From: Coemansia sp. RSA 487
Lineage: Eukaryota; Kickxellomycota; Kickxellomycetes; Kickxellales; Kickxellaceae
Assembly: GCA_027577595.1 (NCBI GenBank)
Contig: JANBRJ010000006.1
Location: 186,001-250,000 of the forward strand
DNA length: 64,000 bases
Reading direction: 5' to 3'
Shown here: in pieces, positions 62,228 through 64,000 of the stretch
Layout of the letters: every line of letters starts with the position of its first letter
How positions within the stretch are numbered: the stretch's first letter is position 1
Translations under genes and position numbers: made by a program
Notes under the pieces: generated by a model
What the model saw: only the letters and a program-made list of their open reading frames with translations
Databases searched by the model: none
What the model was told of the DNA's origin: nothing

Positions 62228-64000
62228 ATGTCAGCACCGCCAAAGACATCGCTGCTATTTATGAGGCTGCCACGGCAGCTGGTGGACAGGCTGCAGAGCG
62301 CTTCGCCTGAGGAGCTTCAGTTTGTACTTGGCGGAAAGGAGCGAATAACCACTGGGTCCATTACCGTAGGCGATGCAAAATACGACGTGCGGTACTCGTC
62401 CGAGCGAGCCAGCGCCCCGCCGCTGCTCTACCAGGGAGGCGCACCGCAAACCGCGGCTTTGGGAGACTGGGCCCAATGGACCCAGCGCGGCAAGCTTGTT
62501 GGCAAACTGACGCTTCTCAGCAAAGTGCGAGCAGCCAATGCACCCGCAGCCATGCAACAAACACAGGCTGGCGCAAGTGCTCTGGCGGCGATTCCTCCAC
62601 CCGCTGACAGACACTTTAATCCCCAGGCCCGTGCATCAGGCCAGGGCGCTGACGAAGTAACAAGGTCAGGCACAGAACTCCTCGATTCCTCCGATGCCCG
62701 CACGTCGGTTGTAGGCCCCATGAATAGCCAGACAGCTGTTCCAAAGTCTGCCCCGCAGAAGAGGCCCGGAATCCTGCGACAGAACCGCGAGATGTTGCGT
62801 GAGAGGCTACTGCATATGCTTGCACTGGCGCCAGTGGACGAATCGGCGGTTTTGGAGAGATTTAACGGCCCGAAAAACGTTGTTCTAGATATGCTTGAGA
62901 CGCTGGGGGAGCGGACAGATGAAGACAAATGGACTCTACAAAGAGAAAGGTTTAGGGATGTCGAGGTTGATACATGGCCGAGATACAATGTAGCAGATCG
63001 TGAGCGGGTGATAGGCAATGCGATCCGTGCGTTTGATGCGCTTGGTCTGTCTGCAGATGATCCCTCGAGAGTCAACGTATTGCGGCTGCGGAAGCGGTTG
63101 CGCAATGAAACCGAATCTGGCAGTGCTGTTGCCCCTGCGGAGAGCTCGGTTCCAGCAGCAGCAGCAGCAGCAGCAGCCGATACGCCCAAGGTGCCAAAGG
63201 GCCCGACAGTACCGTCAATCAGCTTGCCAAGGGATAAGCCAGCACCGAAAAAGAAGCCCGCTCGATCAGTCATTGCGCCAACACTAGTGAGAAAGGTGCA
63301 TATGGAGGCCAACAAGACAGCAAAGCGGATGGGAATGCCTGGGGTACATACTAACAGCACGTCTAGCACAGCAGAGAGCAACGAGACCGTGTCATCGGCA
63401 CAGCAGCAGAGCCATAGTTTGGCAAAAGCTAAAGACCAGTCGCAGCGCTCAATAAACAGGTCAGGACGACCGGCGCCACTCCATGGTACCAAAGAGAAGG
63501 AGACTCATATGGACAGCGACTTAAAGCCCCCAACGGCACGCAGCGCATGTCCTGAGAAAGATTCTGCACCGCAAACCAGTAGGTCTGATACAACGACCAA
63601 GCAGAGGCAAATGGTCAGTGCGCCAAACAGTACTGCAAACACTGCAAGCAGCAGCACGTTTGCGCCTGAAATAATGGCCACCAATCCACGCAACAGTCTT
63701 GTTGCCTCTCGCAGCACTAACGACATACATTCAGAAAGCCTGCAGACAGATGGTCATGAGCACAGGAATATGAGGAACCAGCAGGCGCTCTCAGACGTGG
63801 AGGCAGAAACAGGGGCTGATGACGGCACTAAGGACGACCAAGGGCTGCGCCGCGTACCAGTAAAGTCGCGGCCATTGCACCTCGAGCCGATGGCCATCTC
63901 AGCACTGCGCAATTCGCCCAGCCGCTCCAGAAATGCCGAGACAGGCGCGGCCGTGAGTCGTGTGCAGGAACGACTAGCGCAGGAGATGGCAGCGTCGTCT
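62228..64000 (+). CDS. RNA polymerase II elongation factor ELL-like, 3' end cut by window edge
   Basis: ELL suppresses Pol II pausing, in fungi as an Ell1-Eaf1 complex. The frame is open from the ATG at 62228 for 591 codons to base 64000 with no stop, so the gene continues. The N-terminal ELL domain is seen as LLFMRLPRQLVDRLQSASPE, then VGDAKYDVRYSSE, and the winged-helix-like part GILRQNREMLRERLLHMLAL, then WTLQRERFRDVEVDTWPRYN and VADRERVIGNAIRAFDALGL at about 250-280. A poly-Ala run and a long Ser/Thr/Lys-rich disordered stretch follow. The occludin-like C-terminal domain that ends ELL proteins would be outside. A TTACAG just before the ATG leaves open an upstream exon, but family N-termini of fungal Ell1 are short. 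Confidence 0.85.
   Translation, partial: MSAPPKTSLLFMRLPRQLVDRLQSASPEELQFVLGGKERITTGSITVGDAKYDVRYSSERASAPPLLYQGGAPQTAALGDWAQWTQRGKLVGKLTLLSKVRAANAPAAMQQTQAGASALAAIPPPADRHFNPQARASGQGADEVTRSGTELLDSSDARTSVVGPMNSQTAVPKSAPQKRPGILRQNREMLRERLLHMLALAPVDESAVLERFNGPKNVVLDMLETLGERTDEDKWTLQRERFRDVEVDTWPRYNVADRERVIGNAIRAFDALGLSADDPSRVNVLRLRKRLRNETESGSAVAPAESSVPAAAAAAAADTPKVPKGPTVPSISLPRDKPAPKKKPARSVIAPTLVRKVHMEANKTAKRMGMPGVHTNSTSSTAESNETVSSAQQQSHSLAKAKDQSQRSINRSGRPAPLHGTKEKETHMDSDLKPPTARSACPEKDSAPQTSRSDTTTKQRQMVSAPNSTANTASSSTFAPEIMATNPRNSLVASRSTNDIHSESLQTDGHEHRNMRNQQALSDVEAETGADDGTKDDQGLRRVPVKSRPLHLEPMAISALRNSPSRSRNAETGAAVSRVQERLAQEMAASS
63153..63177. repeat. (CAG)n microsatellite in ELL
   Basis: About eight perfect CAG/GCA units, read as poly-Ala in the ELL frame, in the disordered region after the ELL domain. 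A change of one unit keeps the frame. Confidence 0.85.

Overview
The window is nuclear DNA of a fungus. Genes lie on both strands, some have short GT-AG introns (about 110-430 bp, often after a very short first exon), and intergenic DNA is AT-rich. The gene set contains several proteins found in animals and early-diverging fungi but absent from yeasts: AGGF1-like, CTNNBL1-like, C9orf78/TLS1-like, SFSWAP-like, SMIM8-like and a fused lysine-ketoglutarate reductase/saccharopine dehydrogenase. It also has an F-box-like protein of a kind I associate with large families in Kickxellales. My inference is an early-diverging fungus, plausibly Kickxellomycotina (Coemansia-like). I could not test this by search.

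Layout, left to right. UBP14/USP5 deubiquitinase (-, cut by the left edge). EST1/SMG-type PIN protein (+, two exons). A decayed Tc1/mariner transposon. An alpha/beta-hydrolase that has lost its nucleophile (-). A 1.8 kb spacer. AASS-type lysine catabolism enzyme (+, three exons). Full-size ABC-B multidrug transporter (-). A 1.5 kb spacer. SMIM8-like membrane protein (+). 3-methyladenine DNA glycosylase (-). AGGF1-like OCRE/FHA/G-patch protein (+). A fusion of a degenerate S4/pseudouridine-synthase-like region with HemK/PrmC methyltransferase (-). UTP23 (+). SPF27/BCAS2 (-). NudE (-, two exons). SFSWAP (-).

From 30366 to 39581 two perfectly identical 693-bp inverted repeat arms enclose four genes: class II fructose-bisphosphate aldolase (+), an NRAMP metal transporter (-), an NADH-cytochrome b5 reductase (-) and the THUMPD1/TAN1 tRNA acetylation adaptor (+). 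Just outside each arm lies a gene transcribed away from it: SFSWAP on the left and an F-box-like gene with a frameshift on the right. This inverted repeat is the most unusual structure in the window.

The right part holds an FHA-domain protein with two MluI cell-cycle boxes upstream (-), a bifunctional-type PFK-2/FBPase-2 with a dead phosphatase half (+), TLS1/C9orf78 (+), a casein kinase 2 alpha with an unexpected hydrophobic N-terminal extension (-), an unrecognised 505-aa protein (+), a GCK/Ste20 kinase (-), CTNNBL1 (+), the mitochondrial carnitine carrier (-), a three-exon tail-anchored cytochrome b5 (-) and the ELL elongation factor (+, cut by the right edge).

Themes: five spliceosome-linked proteins (AGGF1, SPF27, SFSWAP, C9orf78, CTNNBL1), central carbon metabolism (aldolase, PFKFB), a possible cytochrome b5/reductase pair, and mitochondrial enzymes (AASS, HemK, carnitine carrier). 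The genes are mostly housekeeping and do not form an operon-like cluster. No CRISPR array, rRNA or tRNA gene was recognised by eye.
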